From the NCBI GenBank assembly GCA_963978905.1, contig OZ022259.1, forward strand, positions 14,446,001 to 14,510,000: 64,000 bases of DNA, read 5' to 3'. This document shows positions 43,641-55,900 of this stretch, one piece after another (the first letter of the stretch is position 1; each line of letters opens with the position of its first letter). The DNA is from Trichostrongylus colubriformis. Taxonomy: Eukaryota > Nematoda > Chromadorea > Rhabditida > Trichostrongylidae. Below the pieces are notes generated by a model, which saw only the letters and a list, made by a program, of their open reading frames with translations, was not told the DNA's origin and searched no databases. The position numbers were made by a program, and so were the translations under genes.

Positions 43641-44850
43641 TAGTGGGAACTTCTAGGGTATTACTAATGAAGTCCCAAGTCAAGTGGATTCCTGAAGGAA
43701 CCTCATTCCAAGACGCTGCATATAAAAAATACAATTTCCTTCTAAATTCACGAGAGGTGACTTCCTTTTCCAGTTCAAAGCCTAACTATCGAACTCTGGC
43801 ATTTTCCTCTCAAAATCTTAGCAAATCGAAGGCATTACAAAGAGTGAAAGGCAGGATGTTGGTAATTCGTTTATGATGGTCGAGGTGTTTAGCCGTTCAG
43901 AAGTGGAGGAAATGGATGTCTAGTGGTCAAAAACCCTAGCAGTAGCTGCCCCTCCCTACCTTTGGTTTTACAAAGAGGCGCCACGTCAAAAAGAGACGGG
44001 CCATTCAAAGGAGGTGGCAGCTGGTAAAAACGACGCCTTTCTAGAAGTTTGTAGATGATCCTTTTACCGGGAATTCCACATATACGGTATTCGTAAGCTA
44101 TTGGATCTATTTGGATGGTTAGTTTAAAGGTCTCTCATTACGATACTACCTCCACCAATGCGTTGAATCTTTTTTGGATTACACAGTACGAACATCGAGG
44201 CAGCACTCATAGTTGGGGAATTAATGCAATTACAGAACTAACAAAAAAGGATCAAGATGGATTATGGGGAGAATAGCGAAATGGTGAGAAATTGATGCGG
44301 AAAAACCCTTTCTACAATTCCTCTAACTCTACGATTCTCCCAGTCGATGCGCATTTGGTCCTTCTCAACCAATTCAGCGGCTTACGGTCAAGCAAGAACG
44401 CTTCTCAAGCTTTTGTGAAGATGTCTGAAGTGCTACGGTATATTTCATCAATTGGTTGACGCGTAGGCGGCTTAACCTGTTTTCATTTGGCTTCTTTTAA
44501 TGGAATGAACAGATTCAGGGAGTATGACCATTTCGATCAGACTCAGGGAGACTAGGGAGGACTATCCATTTCGTTACAGGAGTCGAACTCCATCCGATGC
44601 ATGAATTTACGCAAATACAAGATGCGGTGCTGCATGATGTTTGAGAAGGACCCTGTTCTCACGAACTACACCATCATAGCAATGAGCACAAAGCTCCACA
44701 AAATCTTCCGACAAATATCCGAAGAGGTCCGGTGGCTGGGAGATATATACCGATTTTTTCTGAACAATAGGAATGTACCTAATACCCGTGAACAATAAAG
44801 ATAACTAGACCGTGCCTGTCTGTAGGACTCAAGAAAATAAATATACAAAT
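43641..44850. other. Intergenic, nothing recognised
   Basis: Contains sequence near 43930-44100 with the GGCGCC/GACGCC-type blocks seen in the 23460 repeat family, and a GCACTCATAGTT motif near 44190. Overlapping frames at 44601-44848 on both strands are not supported. Confidence 0.4.
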
Positions 44851-45107
44851 TTATTCCACAGTATTCATTCGATTTTTTGCCGTGTATATAAAATACGCAA
44901 TCGTATCATTGGCCTGTACAGGAAGACTTTCGAAATGATTCTCCACTCCCTCCAACATCTGAAAAAAATTGGATGACCAAGAGCATGACAGTCTTAACGT
45001 AATAATGATAGGAATACCGCATGCTTGCTGGCGCTTGCTTTCGTGGGAATCATGAAGAACTTTCGATACCTTCGTAAGCTGGCAGCCGACAGGGTGGAAA
45101 GACCATT
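44851..45107 (-). CDS. Two 3' exons of a minus-strand gene, identity unknown
   Basis: Exon 45107-45070 (acceptor TTTTTTAG, donor GTATCG) joins in phase to exon 44958-44851 (acceptor TTTTTTTCAG). Together they read WSFHPVGCQLTK, MLEGVENHFESLPVQAND, TIAYFIYTAKN and a stop, followed by an AT-rich 3' end with AATAAA-like sequence. The reading looks like a genuine C-terminus. The exon would need one base from an upstream exon. The obvious candidate, the acidic-protein gene that stops at 45607, has a possible alternative donor (AGT/GTATGT at 45652) but in the wrong phase, so at least one exon is missing or these belong to another gene. Confidence 0.45.
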
Positions 45108-45109
45108 CT

Positions 45110-45350
45110 AAAAAAGAACTGAAGTCACCTTGAGGGGAGAGGAGAAAGTGAGAACTGGAAATACATCACGGCCGGCTGATTCAGTCCTTGCCCCTCTGAA
45201 TCTACTCCACCGCCTAGTGATGTAGAGTGCGGGAGGGGGAAGGGGTGGGGTTAGGACGTGTTTCGCGGCAATATTTCTCGTATTTCCTCTCATATTTTCA
45301 TATTCTCAAATCTGTCAAATTTACCCTTAACGGTGTCTTTACAATGCGAA
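45110..45350 (+). repeat. Interspersed repeat (family of 13840 and 49590)
   Basis: Shares GAAAGTGAGAACTGG, GCCGGCTGATTCAG and a terminal CTTAACGGTGTCTTT with the other members. It lies between the acidic-protein gene and the two orphan 3' exons. Confidence 0.6.
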
Positions 45351-45606
45351 CACCTTCATTTTCTCTACCCTAAAAAATAGCATTTGAGATGCAGTGAGAG
45401 CACCTCAGGACGGAACTCTCACACACAGGGCTTTTCAAGGATTACGGAATGCAATGCCTTGAAAGGGGACATGGGCAAAATTAAGTCCCCCCCCCACATC
45501 CTTTGAAATCAAGAAAGTTTTACTGGAAGCGGCTGAGTAAACTCGTGGAAGAAAGAAAGCCCACCATGAATGATTCGTGATAAACCAAAATTTATAAATA
45601 CATTGG

Positions 45607-47892
45607 TTACAGCTGTCGAGCAGTAGTGAAAAAATCACATACACTGTCCTCATCATCACTGTCTTGTTGCTGCTCTTCTTCTCCATTATGTGAAGGAACA
45701 GCTTTGACCTTTTTCAAAGCGACCTGGCGCCAATCCAGCACATCTTTGAAGCTTGGTCCTATTAACAAAAATAATACTGAATGTTGAACCATCCAATCTA
45801 TCGCCCTCAACTTATCCACTTAGGAACATGAAATCGCTTTATTCTTGGATACTCTTGAATATATTATAGGGAAAATGATAGAGTCAGAGGGTCTATTGAC
45901 GAACCCCTCCAAAATACATGCCTTTACTGTTGCAGTTTACTCCTCTATACGATAGTTTTAATTGTGATCGTCCTACAGAGGCCTTTGCTCATATGACTGA
46001 GGTTATACCGTGTGGACCGTCCGGACCGGCCGATCCGGACAGTCCACACGGTCCACGCGATTGAATTATCGCAAATGCAGACCACGACGCACGCTACAGT
46101 AGTTGCGCGCGCACTTTCCCAAACTTCGTCCGCCCTACAAACTGAAGTCATGGCCATACCACCAACCACCAAAGTACTCAAATGGAAAACCAGAACCTCG
46201 AATGATAAGGGCAACCCTTGCAAAAATAAACATTCAGAATGCTTGAAATAGCCTTCTTAAGTGGAATGCACGGTCTCACTTCAGATGGGTGAGAGTTGAA
46301 GACATGAGCACCATGAAAATTTTGCACATATAAAATTAGAGTTATAAAAAGTATAACAAAATTGAACTTGCACAACAGCTACAATACAGAAGCAACAAAA
46401 CACCCATGACTAGGATAAAATGAAACCTGGTTAAAACACAAACCTTGGTTCACTTCTCCGTTGCCCTCTTCGTCTTCAGAGTTCTGTTCGGAAGAGGAGG
46501 AGCTTCCGCTAGCAGCATCGTCGCTCTAAAGCAAAAGATTTAAACTTTTGATATAATAAAATCATGCGTAGTCACATCAACACGTCGTTGTCATGGGTGC
46601 GTAATCACAATTTCCAAGCATCACTCTTGTCAGTGTCTTTTATAGAAGCTATACTCTGCAATAAATCGTGCTCACATGAAGAGAAAAAAAACGAAATGGG
46701 GTAGTTTCGCGAGTATTGCACGGATGCCTACAGTAACTGTAGCGGGCTACATTGTCACATTCATAAGGGTACCTCGAGCAAACGCTACTCTCGGAACGAC
46801 TGCACGAATGAACTGAATGAATTACGGAACTGCATGAACTCACCTCGATTTCGTCATCACGTTCAGCCTGTTCGAGACGGCTTTCGCAAGCATCCCAGTT
46901 TTTAACTTCTTCTTCCTTCATTGGTATACCAGGCCTTCCATACTTGATTAAACGCCAGTGAAACAAACAAATACCTTTGTGTGAAGCCTTAATCGTAAGT
47001 ACGTTAAAGGGTTTCCAGAACGTATATAATCTATAGGCCTTTTTCCAATAGTCACAACATTTCCATAAACGGCATACCTCATCCGAAATAGCAATACTCA
47101 GCTTCTTCAGAACGGCCATCCGTTCCAGAAGAGGAGTCAAAATTCTTCGCGAACGTCTCCGATTACATCGCACAAATCCATGACGAAACCTCGCAGCTAT
47201 ACAGCACCTTTCATCAGACTGGAAAAGAGAACTTCCTTAATAAGCAATGCAGCTATTCAATCCATGTCTCATATGCCTATCCAAAAAACCTTAACATCCA
47301 ATCTCGACGCTATGTGGACAAGAAGGGGGCCGTTTTAGGCCAATGTTCGTGAACGCACATCCCACCACAATCGAAGCAACCAATTAAGGTCGGGGGAGCA
47401 TGAGGAAATATTGTGAGCCGCCGGATGTGGATATTGTTCAAGCCTAGAAAGGGAGGGAGCTCCAGGGTCCATGAACCTGTTCCAGTATCCACATACCGCC
47501 TCAATTCTCTATAAAAAAAAGTGACGCACTGATAAACCTTCAATACGTTCTCCTATCTGCCATTTCTCAGCATATATCGGTTTCTCCTGAAAAAGAGTTG
47601 GTAAGATAAATAGAAATGTCGCTTGTGGAACTAAGTGTAAGTATGTACGCACAAACATGAAGAAGAAAAAAACGAAGGAAAAGGAAGAAAAACAAAGCTA
47701 ACAAATACACAAACAATGGAAAATGAGTCTAAACGAATGCACACACGACAGTCTCACCTCTTGTTTCCTTTCACGCTGCACTTGAATCGAATAGTCAGTG
47801 TTGAAGCGAGGATATCGATAAGGATCACGCTTCAGTTTCTCCAACGATGATCTAAGTTGCTTTCTGAACTCCAGAAACTCTTCATAAGACAT
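45607..47892 (-). CDS. Acidic protein of 221 residues, function unknown
   Basis: Six exons in phase: 47892-47758, 47586-47530, 47218-47078, 46942-46844, 46525-46444, 45758-45607. ATG lies two bases behind CAATTTCAG, as in trans-spliced mRNAs. The N-terminal half is charged and probably helical (MSYEEFLEFRKQLRSSLEKL), with KWQIGERIE and a basic stretch RCNRRRSRRILTPLLERM. The second half is strongly acidic: RLEQAERDDEIE, a serine/acidic tract (SGSSSSSEQNSEDEE) and QQQDSDDEDS. Such tracts are common in nuclear chromatin or RNA-processing proteins and are often phosphorylated by CK2, but that is inference. I do not recognise the family. A donor-like GTATGT at 45652 could skip the last 15 codons and lead to other 3' exons. 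The intron before the last exon holds a perfect short hairpin (46008-46051). Confidence 0.68.
46008..46051. repeat. Short hairpin, 18-bp arms
   Basis: CCGTGTGGACCGTCCGGA and its near-perfect inverted partner are separated by an 8-bp loop. It lies in the last intron of the acidic-protein gene. It is too strong to be chance, but its role is unknown; it may be the remnant of a small MITE. Confidence 0.7.
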
Positions 47893-47999
47893 GTCTGAAA
47901 TTGCACTTTGTCCGGCCAAAATCACATAAGCACTAGTCAACCACCACAACTAGTAAAAATATGAACAACAGAATCACAGCAAAGCAGATGTATTAGAGA

Positions 48000-48515
48000 G
48001 CACGTTGAAATTCAGAGAACCATATCAAGATTTCAACTACACAAAGGAAGTAGCAAAGACATTTTGGCAGCAGAAAATGAGCTGGAAAGAACTACCCACG
48101 GAAGATGGGAGTCATCCGCAATGTGCTTTCTCCTGAAGCCAATGTCAGACTTCGCAATTTTGAAGTTGTGAGAGTGAGGTCTGACATCAGCGTTAGGCAC
48201 TTTGAAAGCAGCTCGTACACTCCTCTCAGCACCTCTCCTTTTAGGGACTTAAAGGAACCGGAAGGGGGTCCGAAACAAGAGAAACATACAAAGAAATGAG
48301 CATTTCGTAACAAACGCTGAAGGTTAGAAGCGATAATCGGTGAAAAAACCCGAACTCAAAAGTGCATCGCTGCGGTGTGTATTCGCGCCTCATTCGCATC
48401 ATCGCACTGGCGTTCCGAGTTGTCCGCTGTAGGAGACGGCCGCGGGCCAACTTTAGTTGTAGCACCTGACTCCCAGCGCAGTGGAGTGGCCATTCCCAAC
48501 TACATTAACATTCAT
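48000..48515. other. Upstream of the acidic-protein gene
   Basis: Presumed promoter of the minus-strand acidic-protein gene. A plus/minus pair of short direct repeats with GTCAGACTTCGCAATTTTGA and GGTCTGACATC lies near 48145-48190. No gene was seen. Confidence 0.4.
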
Positions 48516-48714
48516 GTAAGTACATCTAGAAACAATATAAGAAAGAACAAAGGAGAAGGTAAAAGGAATGAAGAACTTTATAATGGAAACATCTTCTCTT
48601 GGCACCATGCCAAGGCGTCAAATTGGCGAGTTTGTGCAATGGCGGTCACTTGAACTCGTCCACACTACGTCTGTTCCACCGTAAGCCAAAATTACTCCCT
48701 TACGGTGTCTTTAA
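48516..48714 (+). repeat. Interspersed repeat, 200 bp (also 21549-21748)
   Basis: Same element as at 21549, in the same orientation, starting GTAAGTACATCTAGAAACAA and ending CTTACGGTGTCTTTAAA. The conservation suggests a relatively recent spread. Confidence 0.8.
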
Positions 48715-49032
48715 AGGCAGCATTAGGGGAAAGTGGGACGAAAAGTAAAAGAAGTAGTGAATGTGAAAGTCGAGATGCTTTGTAACAGGGTACTGTAGAA
48801 ACAACGGATGGAATTGGCCATAAGCCCAAGAAATAGGACCCCCTCCACAGTTGATCTCGATGCGGACGACCTGTCCGTCAAGAGGCAGGTAGCTGATCTA
48901 GTTTTCCATTGGCATGTTGCCAAGTAAACATAAAGGAAAGTTTGGAAATACGACAGCATTTATTTTTTAGAGTGAGCTTCAAACTGCGCGCCGCGAAACC
49001 TTCATCCTGCCGCATCTCCTTGGCGGGAGACG

Positions 49033-49178
49033 GTCGTTTGGCGCGGCCCCTTGAAGCTAATTTGCCAATGGGGCACTGCCAAAGCTCCTCCCCTAAAAAG
49101 GCTTAGGTAAATCTGGGAGAGTCCAGACGGCCCATGCGCCCCATTGGCAAATTAGCTGCAAGGGCCGCACCAAACGAC
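49033..49178. mobile_element. Fold-back MITE-like hairpin, 146 bp
   Basis: The left arm GTCGTTTGGCGCGGCCCCTT with GCTAATTTGCCAATGGGGC pairs with its complement at 49130-49178. The arms are about 45 bp with few mismatches. Non-coding. Confidence 0.75.
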
Positions 49179-50926
49179 ATACACCCCTCCTTGGCCGCTC
49201 CCACTCCAGTCAATCCGGAATTACGTCATCCGAAGGCGTGATCGACTTATCAAGAGGCGAAACAGATGGACGGTTGCGGCGTTTTGCTGCGTTCTTACAG
49301 CTCGGAGAGGCGCTTTTTCACCGGGATTTCGCCACAGGTAGCCTTTTTGGGCCCAGGACTACCATGTGAGTGACTTCTTGGAAGGATTTTTCTATTACCA
49401 CATTACCCCTAATGCTGTCTTTGAAGAGGATCGAAGGATAAAAGAATCCAACTCCTTCCCTTTGCATTAAGGCCACGATCATAACCAGCTGCCCTCTAAT
49501 CTCTTCAAACGACGAAAACAATGAAAGTGATCTGAAAAATGAAGCAGACTGACATAACAGCGGATGTGCGGCTGGCTAACATAGCGTCTTTAAATCCTCC
49601 TTCGGTGAGCGACGCAGCGATGCGCGAAAGAAAAGGGGATTTCCAGGTTCCTGTTTCTCGGTTTTCGTCGTTTCACTTCGTTCTTCCTCCACGGTTACGC
49701 TGCTGAACACCCCCACTTTCATACAACACAATCGGCTGGATTTACCTCTTACGGTGTCTTGAACATACTTTTGCTTTTCAACTCACAGCCTTGGTAAACT
49801 ATGGACCAACAACAGTAAATAAAATGCGGTCATTACATGACTAGATCAGCCCCAGAGATTCCTGCATAAATTTGGTATAACAGAGACGTGGCATTCAACA
49901 ATGCCGGCGCCAGTTACGCATGTCAAACTGGTGGTGGGGAAAAGGGGTTGTCCAGAAATTCGGGAGAAACTGCTTTTGTCACCTAGCGAGGTAGCGAAGG
50001 AAATAGCTCCACAATGAAGTAAATGTGAGAGAAGTGACTTTTCCAGTATATCCAAGCCAATAGGGATTCCCACCAACATTTACCGGTGCCAGTTACAGAC
50101 CAGTTTTGGGCGCATAAGTTCTTTCTATATACTATGGATGCCGCGAGACTTCGCGATATTGCGGTGCTGCAACTTCCGTGCGGAGCCGAAACCACAAAAT
50201 CGCTAAGTTTGACGAGGGCTGCCACAGGAAACACCATGGTTTTATGGGTTGGAAAAACACGGTGTGGCCTGTAACTTGAACGTAACAACTCAATTGAAAC
50301 ATATGAGAACGCAAACATGAATTTACATAGAACCAACGAGCTAACTTCGAAAGCAACACTCAAAATTCGAAAGTTCCCACACTGAGCAGGCGCGATCGCT
50401 AAGTAGAGTGTAGCGTGTGCATTTACGGACAACACCGTGAGATTGGCGCGCAAAGCCTTGAAACTGAATTTCAATGGTTTACTTTATGCCATTGGGGGTT
50501 TCTGCATTGTAGTTCCTTTGTAATGTAGTTGGGGAGGGCTCATTCTGCTGTGCTCGGCGTCGGGGTCCATTTTTACTGAAGGGAACCCTTCACCCCTTCT
50601 CAACTAAGTCCTAGGTGAAAATATACAATTGAGTGTACAGACTGGTGATTATAGTATGGTATTTGGTGAAAGACGACAGCACACGAGTGAGTGCTTCTCC
50701 CTCAGCTGTATTGGACGCCCCCCCCCTCTCCAACCGCAGTAGCCCTTGAAGCCGAGAAATCCATATTTTGGACATTATCTTGCTTTCTCAAATTCAGACC
50801 TTTTCTTGACTGATTTTACAAGGAACAACTAGATCGCTCATCGCGTCCATTCCTCCCATAGTCGTGATTGGTCTATCCTAATGTTGCTGCTTCGTTCTCT
50901 CATTTCTTCTTTTAGTTTTTTCGTCG
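49179..50926. other. Repeats and sequence upstream of dnc-2
   Basis: Holds a repeat of the 13840/45110 family (about 49590-49770, ending CTTACGGTGTCTT) and GCGATATTGCGG-type short repeats near 50145-50210. The 163-codon minus-strand frame at 49983-50474 overlaps these repeats and has no splice context or known motif, so it is not called. The last few hundred bases presumably contain the dnc-2 promoter. Confidence 0.45.
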
Positions 50927-53900
50927 ATGTCGGTGACGGGAAAAGAAGATGTTTACGAGAGCGAGGACCTGCCAGAATCAGAACAATTTCTTAGCAGTTT
51001 CTCTGCGAAATCAACTGTCGATTCTGCGGAAAACGAGAACATCGAGTTGGTCAGTCTCTTTTTTAATGAGTTATTATGGTTTTTTTTGTTGAGATCACTC
51101 TTTTGGAGCTCGAATCTTCCAAAATAGATAAATATGCTCAGCAACCATTTTTCTATTCTTATGACTGCACGCCTAAATACGGTGTGGCAAAACTGTTTAC
51201 CGCCTGACAAGGCCTTACCATATTAGGGAAGAAGAAGGTATCAACATGAGTTTCACAGGCACATGTGATCAACAAACAGTGTCGGTAACATACCATAATA
51301 TGACCTCAAAATTCGCGAAGGCGAGGAAAAGCATTTGTCCGTGATGGTGACTGATCACCGCATAAATCGTCCAATGCTCTCGCAGGTAGCTCATAGGGTA
51401 ACGATTGAATTGTAAGGTGTAGGGCAGGCCTTCGCTAAAATTGCATTTGTGTTTCAAGAGCTTGAAACGGAGCAGCTCTATATTCGTCCTCGGGCCAATG
51501 CGGATGACTTTGAAGAGCAACCGACCCTGCCCACAAGGCGCAATTGCGGCAACAGTAGTCTGAAAACAGTCTCCACGGCTTAACCACGTCGTAGCAATGA
51601 CTACCGAGCATTTGAATTCCAAACCACTAAAGTGTTACTATTGACAAATCTTCGAGGGTAAAACAAGCACCTTTCTTCACAGTTCATGCGATTCTTTGAA
51701 TTTTTCTCTAGCGAAAGTTCAAGGAGATTTGCACGACCGTCGCTCTCGCCCAACGACGTACGATCTCATTCCCCGTCTTCGTGAGTGCGTAAGGGTCATA
51801 TGCAATTTTATCTCTATGGGCACATTATGAAATTTCTATTGGTCCTGTTTACTCAAACACAATTAGTGCTCTTCTTTCTAGATGAAATGCTAAGTTCTCG
51901 TCAAGCGGTCAAAACTTTTGCCATACCCTATATAACTGATGTGGTTCAGTCAGTGGCTGCGGTTGTTCATAACTCGGTCCAATTTCATTGTTGCAAGCCA
52001 AAAAGTAGTGATATATTGTGGGCGCAGTGTAGAGAGGTAGTTATGTGGCATTGTTCACATATTATTCTGGCACATATTGATCGGGCTTTTCTCAGAGACT
52101 TTTATGATCGCAAACGCCAGAGTGTCTAATTTTTATAGTGTGTATGTCGTATATGAGTGATATCAGTAATTATCCTTTTTTCACTTGTTTTGAATGGCTT
52201 GCTGGCCTCTCAGTCTGTGACGTTGCCAATCGTATAAGTTTCTTGGTAGGGAAGACCTCCACGTTCGGGTATTCGGGAGCGGAAGTGAAATTAGCGTCTA
52301 CACTCGGCCCTTCATTTCAGGTTATAGTTCATTCATAGTATTACTGATGTTACTACAGTATTTCGCGCTGTAATAGGAACGTAGGTAGCATATTGTGTTG
52401 AGTTTTTACTAATTATTCGAATCAAGGTATCATATAGCGGTAAAGGGCATTCTCCCTCTCCCCTTCCGTTGGATGTTGAAGTTATATCAAGTTCACGTTC
52501 TTCCGTTCTAGATTCACTTAGACATCGATGCGGCACGAAAACGATTCAAAGATCGTACTCTCAATACACGCAACATTGGTGAGTTTTCATGTGGACTTTT
52601 TTGTGCTTTGGCTTTATTTTTCTATTTAAGATTTCTCCGACTCCATCGCCAAAAGACGAGGGAAGTCGTATGGAAGCTCAGTATATGTTCTTGAAGTTGT
52701 GGGTAAAGGTAGGTCACGAATTCCGTTACATATTCAACTAGAATCTTCTTGTCAACGATCTTCTCTTCCAGATTATGGCGAACCCGAGACCACTGACCAG
52801 AAGTACAATAGAATAGCTTGCGAAATCGATGAATTAGCGAAACAGATACAGGTTTTTTCTATTTCTACAAGATATTCCTTTGTTACGCACGGATAAAATG
52901 ATGGATGTCCAGGAACAGTCTGCGGAGTCTGCGCCCATGGTGAATGAGTCCTCAATCACTGCCTTAGCTGACGAGCTGAAGGTGTTTTTTCATTTCTCAT
53001 TTTTTCTTATTACAGATTTAAGCGTTCAATTAAAGTAAATAAATCTTGTTTCCTGATTAGGCCGTGAAAGTTTCCAAGGCCTCTGGTGGTGTCCCACCAT
53101 CTAACGAGAAAGATGCTACATCGAAGATGGAGAAATCTGTCGATGGCAAGGTATGGAGATCTGCTTACACCGGTTTATGGAATCTTCTGTTCCTCTTACA
53201 TTGTACACTGCTTATTTGCCCATGTTTTCGCTAGAGTTAACTAGCTGAACGCTGAACGGCTTGACAGGAAATACGCTCATATTCTTGCCCTAATTGAAGG
53301 AGGTTCCTGAATGACTGAAGCGTATTTCAATGAATGTATTTTTTATTTGAATCGTCTTTTCCTCTGCATATCCTACCAGAGTCAATATCGTTGATGTTAT
53401 CTTCAGCTCCTCTCTTTGGAACATCGCTTGCGCCGCATTGAAACTTTGGTAGGAGAGACAGATACGTGTCGCCAGCCCATTGCGGATTTCATGGAAGACA
53501 TACGGTATGTCACTTAAAAGCAAAGACAAGTCACATATCTTTTCTCTGAATTAAAGATATTTAACCTATTCTCCAAATTATTTTTGTTTACAGAAGTTCG
53601 ATTAGAGGTTGCGTACAGTAAGCTATGTTTAGGTTCCGCCTTGATGCTCTCAATCCTTCCTATGTAGAAGGGATGGAGACAAAGCTTAATTCGCTCATTT
53701 CGAAGTTAGACCAGGTTGGTGCATAATTTATATTTAAGCCTATTGCTAAGATGGTCATACCTTGTAGTGGGTTATAAGTGGCGAGGGCGAAGTCTGATCC
53801 GCTGTTTGTCGCTGATAGACGGAATCGAAGAATATAAGAATAGCGGTGGTATGATGTCGTTTAATACACATTACATTGATGCAATGTGAATGCTTTAAAG

Positions 53901-55900
53901 GCACACCACGCGATAAAGTGTGAGAGTTATCGCGCATATTACTGGACGTAAAGGCCCTGCTTCATCCACCAGTGAAGAAAAATGAACCAAATCCCTTCAT
54001 ATCCACCAAAAATGGAACCCCCTGTATTCAGTCCCCGTACGAGTATTGGAGATTGTAGAAGAGCTTTTGCCCGATGATATCGCGCAAAATGCTACGGTAT
54101 CACCTGTTCTCCCCTGTTGAAGCTGCCTTCGCTATTGATATCGCAGCCTTATCTTATCTTATCGCAAGTTTCCTTCTTCACGTAAGAGCCACGTTGGAAA
54201 TTTGTTCGTCTAAGACCAGGAGTGATTTGGCTCGATGGGCTCAACTCGGCTCGGGTTGAGCGCGATTATCGCCGAGAGGATGCACTACAGAGCCGCAACA
54301 AGGGTGCAACCTGGCCACCTATCTAAGGACCTACTTCCCCCAAGAAAGTAAGACACTAATGTGATTATCGCGTGGTGTGCCTTTAAGGCAGATCTATTCA
54401 ATCGGTTTTAGTGGAAATTTGACCAGGGTGTTTGTCCGACCATTCGAATGCTTGATTTTAAGCTGAACTCGGGTGAGGCTACTTTCTCCGGAAAATCGCG
54501 TGGCCACCCGCGGCGAGGGCGGCCACGCGATTGCGAGTGCCAGTGGCAGGGCATGGCAGCCTTAGCGAGACTGTGTGGCATGGGAGGAAGCGCAGAAGGT
54601 GACGCAGTCACCCTCTGCCGGGCTCCCAAGAGCAACTGATTAAAGTCGGACTCGCCGCGGGCGGCAACGCCATCTTCCGGAGAAAGCCTCACTCGCTGAA
54701 CTCCTATTAACTGATGTACTGACGAGTTAGAATGAAATTTCCTTCGGAAAAGAATGAAAAGTCACCATTCGGAAAAGAAAACGAAAAGGGATGTATCATC
54801 CTCCCTAATCGGGGCTTAATCCTCTGACTTCGTCACGCTTCGTCAAATTTCCAGAAATATTCAGAATATTCGCAAACAAAGGAGTAAATTGATGTCACAT
54901 TCAGGTGGAAGATAAGAGGCAAAAATCTGTGGATGGCGAAATGGAGACGAAAGTGAACGATTTGTTAGAGCTAATGAGCAAATGGGACATTGTGTGCGCG
55001 TCAATGCCCAGTAATTTGAAGAAGCTTCAGGGATTACACCGACTTCATGAGCAAGGTTCCTCCTATTATTACACCCTTTTTAAAATTGATTAATCAGAAA
55101 TGAATCTAATTTCATCGTTATATATGAATGTGTGAGTAGTTAAAGAAGTTGGCCTACGTATTGAAGAAGGCAAGAATAGTCGTAATGGCATCGTATTCGG
55201 AAATTATGTGCTTCATTTTTTTCCAGCTTGCCCGTCACTCACGAAAAAGGTGAAAGGTGGCTCCTACATGTCGAAGTGATTTAAAAGTGGTCAGATGAAC
55301 GACTTGACCCACCCTTGAAATATGAAAAGTAGTCACATTTTCAGATAACAAAATTAAACGTGAAATGAGCGGCGACAGGCACATCACACATCATAGGGTT
55401 TGATCTTTCACTGGAAAGCTGTATTGCTATTTTTTTCAGCACAGCATTTCTCTGAAAGGCTATCGCAACTGGTTGGAGTGCGCGATCAGATTGAAAAAGC
55501 GATTGCAGCGGATCGCATGGCTATGTGTGAACTTCAAGTAAGTTTTTTTCTTTGAGGCTTTTTTCGAGCATGGATTGAGCAATAACTGGAATCCACCAGC
55601 CAATATAAAGATATAGAAGTGGGGAATTGCAAAAGATTTAAACTGTGATCAAGCCTGTGGAAAGAACCATTTGTGAGTCGGTCTTATGATTAAGCGTTCC
55701 ATATGCTACTTTTCACAGGTCACAGAAATCTGGCGGAACGCAAAAAGCCCAAAAATTATTGATATGTACTATTCCAGCAGTGGACTGTTGTTCTGAAGTC
55801 TAACATCTTTTATTTTCAGGTGAAGGCAAAAGAGGATATATCTGCGCTGCTGGGTCAGGTTGCTAACCTCGAGAAAAGACTCAAAGCGATCGAAAAGTGA
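50927..55900 (+). CDS. dnc-2: Dynamitin, dynactin p50 subunit
   Basis: Eleven exons in phase: 50927-51049, 52512-52578, 52631-52708, 52772-52851, 52913-52981, 53061-53150, 53407-53504, 53633-53714, 54905-55055, 55440-55537, 55820-55900; about 338 residues, close to C. elegans DNC-2. The N-terminus has the family motif DVYESEDLPESEQ. Then ARKRFKDRTLNTRNIDFSDS, YVLEVVGK and TTDQKYNRIACEIDEL, which match the conserved dynamitin core. The rest is predicted coiled coil (LLSLEHRLRRIETLVGE, MLEL-type heptads, LLGQVANLEKRLKAIEK). In dynactin it forms the shoulder that links the p150 arm to the Arp1 filament and so couples dynein to cargo and mitotic structures. Exon 2's acceptor CTAG/ATTCAC was chosen because it alone keeps phase. 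Intron 8 carries a TTAA-flanked element and a MITE. A polyadenylation signal AATAAA lies at 56187. Confidence 0.93.
53899..54382. mobile_element. TTAA-flanked element, 484 bp, non-autonomous
   Basis: Inverted ends AGGCACACCACGCGATAA (about 18 bp) with TTAA on each side (53895-53898 and 54383-54386), the target duplication of piggyBac-type elements. No transposase frame inside. A second end of the same family is at 58117. It is inside intron 8 of dnc-2. Confidence 0.78.
54473..54694. mobile_element. MITE, about 222 bp, TTTCTCCGG ends
   Basis: Ends GTGAGGCTACTTTCTCCGGA and the complement at 54672-54694 are inverted, followed inward by CGCGTGGCCACCCGCGGCGAG. The interior matches the element at 9265-9502, but the outermost ends differ. 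It lies in intron 8 of dnc-2, just before exon 9. Confidence 0.75.

Noticed and set aside
49983..50474. A 163-codon minus-strand open frame
   Set aside because: It overlaps short GCGAAATCGC-type repeats and sequences shared with other repeat copies, has no splice context, and shows no known domain.
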